Shown here piece after piece: positions 62,813-64,000 of a stretch of 64,000 nt of DNA (the first letter of the stretch is position 1; each line of letters starts with the position of its first letter). Origin of the DNA: UBA1672 sp050633505 (GTDB taxonomy: Bacteria; Pseudomonadota; Alphaproteobacteria; Micavibrionales; Micavibrionaceae). A model generated the notes under the pieces. It was given only the letters and a program-made list of their open reading frames with translations, had not been told where the DNA came from and ran no database searches. Where the stretch lies: assembly GCA_050633505.1 (NCBI GenBank), contig JBOEGQ010000003.1:1-64000 (forward strand), in the 5' to 3' direction. The position numbers and the translations under genes were made by a program.

Positions 62813-63835
62813 CTAGAAGTTACGGGTGATCGTATAATCAGGTAGTTGTTTCAGAAGGATCTTGTAAATGCCTTCCGGTAGAGCATCTAGGCATGCATTG
62901 GCGTCTTTTGCATATTGTTTGGCAAGATTTACGGTCTGTTCTAATGCATTGTGGCGCGCTAAGATCGCCATTGCAGATGCAAAATCGTCTTCTGTTTGCT
63001 GTTTTTCACCCAAAGTACGTTTCCAGAAGGTCATTTCCTCGGGATTTGCGTGTTCCATTGCAAAAATAATAGGGGCGGTCATTTTGCCTTCTTTAAAATC
63101 GTCACCAATCTCTTTGCCTAGTTTTTCTTGATCGGCGTTATAGTCCAATGCATCGTCAATGATTTGGAATGCAGTACCCAATTTCATACCATATGTACGC
63201 AGTGCAGTGATGGTGTCACGGTCTTGTTCAGATAGAACGGCACCGACTTCACAGGATGCGGCAAATAATGCGGCTGTCTTGGATTCAATCACATCAAGAT
63301 AGGCGGGCATTTTTGTTTCAATGTCATTTGTGGTGGCAAGTTGCAGCACCTCACCTTGTGCGATGACGGCAGAGGCTTCAGACAGGATTTTTAAAATCTC
63401 TAGAGACCCGCTTTCCACCATCATTTGAAATGATTTTGAGAATAGGAAATCACCGACAAGGACACTGGCCTGATTCCCGAATATGAGATTGGCTGTTTTC
63501 TGTCCGCGTCTTTCAAAACTCTCATCAACGACATCGTCATGTAGCAAGGTTGCGGTGTGAATGAATTCAACGGCGGCGGCAAGATAATATGCCTTTTCCA
63601 TTGATCCATTGAATATTGCTGTAGATGCAAGCGTAAGAAGAGGGCGAATGCGTTTGCCCCCTGCGGCAATCAGATATTGTGCCAATTGAGGAATCAATGC
63701 GACATCGGATTGCATATAGCGGATAATCAGGCTGTTCACCTGATCCATATCATTTTCAAGCAAATCAGATAGTGTCTCAAGAGGGTTTTCCTGAGCACTT
63801 TTTTCAAGATTGCCTTTTACAAGTTGCGTTTGCAT
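62813..63835 (-). CDS. ispB: Trans-polyprenyl diphosphate synthase (octaprenyl-type)
   Basis: 340 residues. The two aspartate-rich motifs are LLHDDVVDES and IIDDALDYN, with GGKRIRPLL and the FQIIDD context typical of IspB-like long-chain synthases. It makes the polyprenyl side chain of ubiquinone. Chain length cannot be read safely. The start at 63835 follows about 90 noncoding bases. Confidence 0.95.
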   Translation of the reverse strand: MQTQLVKGNLEKSAQENPLETLSDLLENDMDQVNSLIIRYMQSDVALIPQLAQYLIAAGGKRIRPLLTLASTAIFNGSMEKAYYLAAAVEFIHTATLLHDDVVDESFERRGQKTANLIFGNQASVLVGDFLFSKSFQMMVESGSLEILKILSEASAVIAQGEVLQLATTNDIETKMPAYLDVIESKTAALFAASCEVGAVLSEQDRDTITALRTYGMKLGTAFQIIDDALDYNADQEKLGKEIGDDFKEGKMTAPIIFAMEHANPEEMTFWKRTLGEKQQTEDDFASAMAILARHNALEQTVNLAKQYAKDANACLDALPEGIYKILLKQLPDYTITRNF

Positions 63836-63927
63836 ATCGCACTTAAATCAGCTTTTTATATACGGGGCAAGAGGAAATGCATGATTTCTAATATAAAATC
63901 AGTGCATTAATCCGTTAGATGGAATGT

Positions 63928-64000
63928 TTAATCAATATCGCCGTATGAACGCGAATTCATCGTGCCGTGTTTCTTGTTGGATTCTGTATATTCTTTAACA
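63928..64000 (-). CDS. 3' end of an unidentified gene, cut by the window
   Basis: The minus strand from the window edge reads VKEYTESNKKHGTMNSRSYG, then DID and a TAA at 63928-63930. The frame is open to the edge and looks like a hydrophilic C-terminus. The 24 codons are too few to identify the protein. Confidence 0.45.
   Translation of the reverse strand, partial: VKEYTESNKKHGTMNSRSYGDID

Overview
The window looks like chromosome of a Gram-negative alphaproteobacterium with moderate GC. Support comes from the gene set: RNase PH-RdgB-HemW, dnaK-dnaJ followed by dapB, a bactofilin, a CinA-type molybdopterin-binding protein after map, an exopolysaccharide-type outer-membrane barrel, and a detached piece of the alphaproteobacterial SUV3-like helicase-related protein. 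A Micavibrionales/Rhodospirillales-like lineage is a guess; nothing here fixes the genus. No rRNA, CRISPR array, transposase or integrase was seen. There is one tRNA (Leu, anticodon UAA) at 43433-43518.

Region 1 (1-5.4 kb) is accessory. It holds the C-terminal end of an RTX protein, a ParD-like/RelE-ParE toxin-antitoxin pair with an inverted repeat around its promoter, a frameshifted ankyrin gene overlapping a Sel1-repeat gene, an exported orphan, an isolated 48-codon uvrB 3' end (a recombination scar), a SIR2-like gene that may be an anti-phage NADase, a 51-residue ribbon-helix-helix protein and an XRE regulator. Region 2 (5.4-9.4 kb) encodes envelope orphans: a small membrane protein, two lipoproteins and a coiled-coil repeat protein.

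Region 3 (9.4-24 kb) is mainly housekeeping. It includes a coupled cyclophilin-PhzF-glucosidase unit; a Bfd-like ferredoxin and thioredoxin that diverge across Fur-box-like sites, next to bacterioferritin; purB; and a tight minus-strand run map - YcxB-like - C13 protease - radC - L,D-transpeptidase. A CinA-domain protein, an outer-membrane barrel and an AMIN lipoprotein follow.

Region 4 (23.7-29.7 kb) is a surface-fibre locus with two DUF4402 pilin-like proteins, a PapD-like chaperone and a 1067-residue usher-like protein carrying a SPOR-like C-terminus. Next to it (29.7-35.0 kb) is the most unusual segment: a 1277-residue protein of no recognisable family, an exported 261-residue partner, and a divergent 173-residue protein, with a strong Fur-box match on the divergent promoter. 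This is the best candidate for an undescribed, iron-responsive system.

Region 5 (35-43.2 kb) has a LysR/YceI/metallo-beta-lactamase-fold unit and a DUF4173 membrane protein coupled to a two-component system. Region 6 (43.4-64 kb) is conserved core: tRNA-Leu, uvrC, bactofilin, nth, ogt, dapB-dnaJ-dnaK-grpE, rph-rdgB-hemW, a permease and a polyprenyl diphosphate synthase. Several uncharacterised envelope proteins sit among them.
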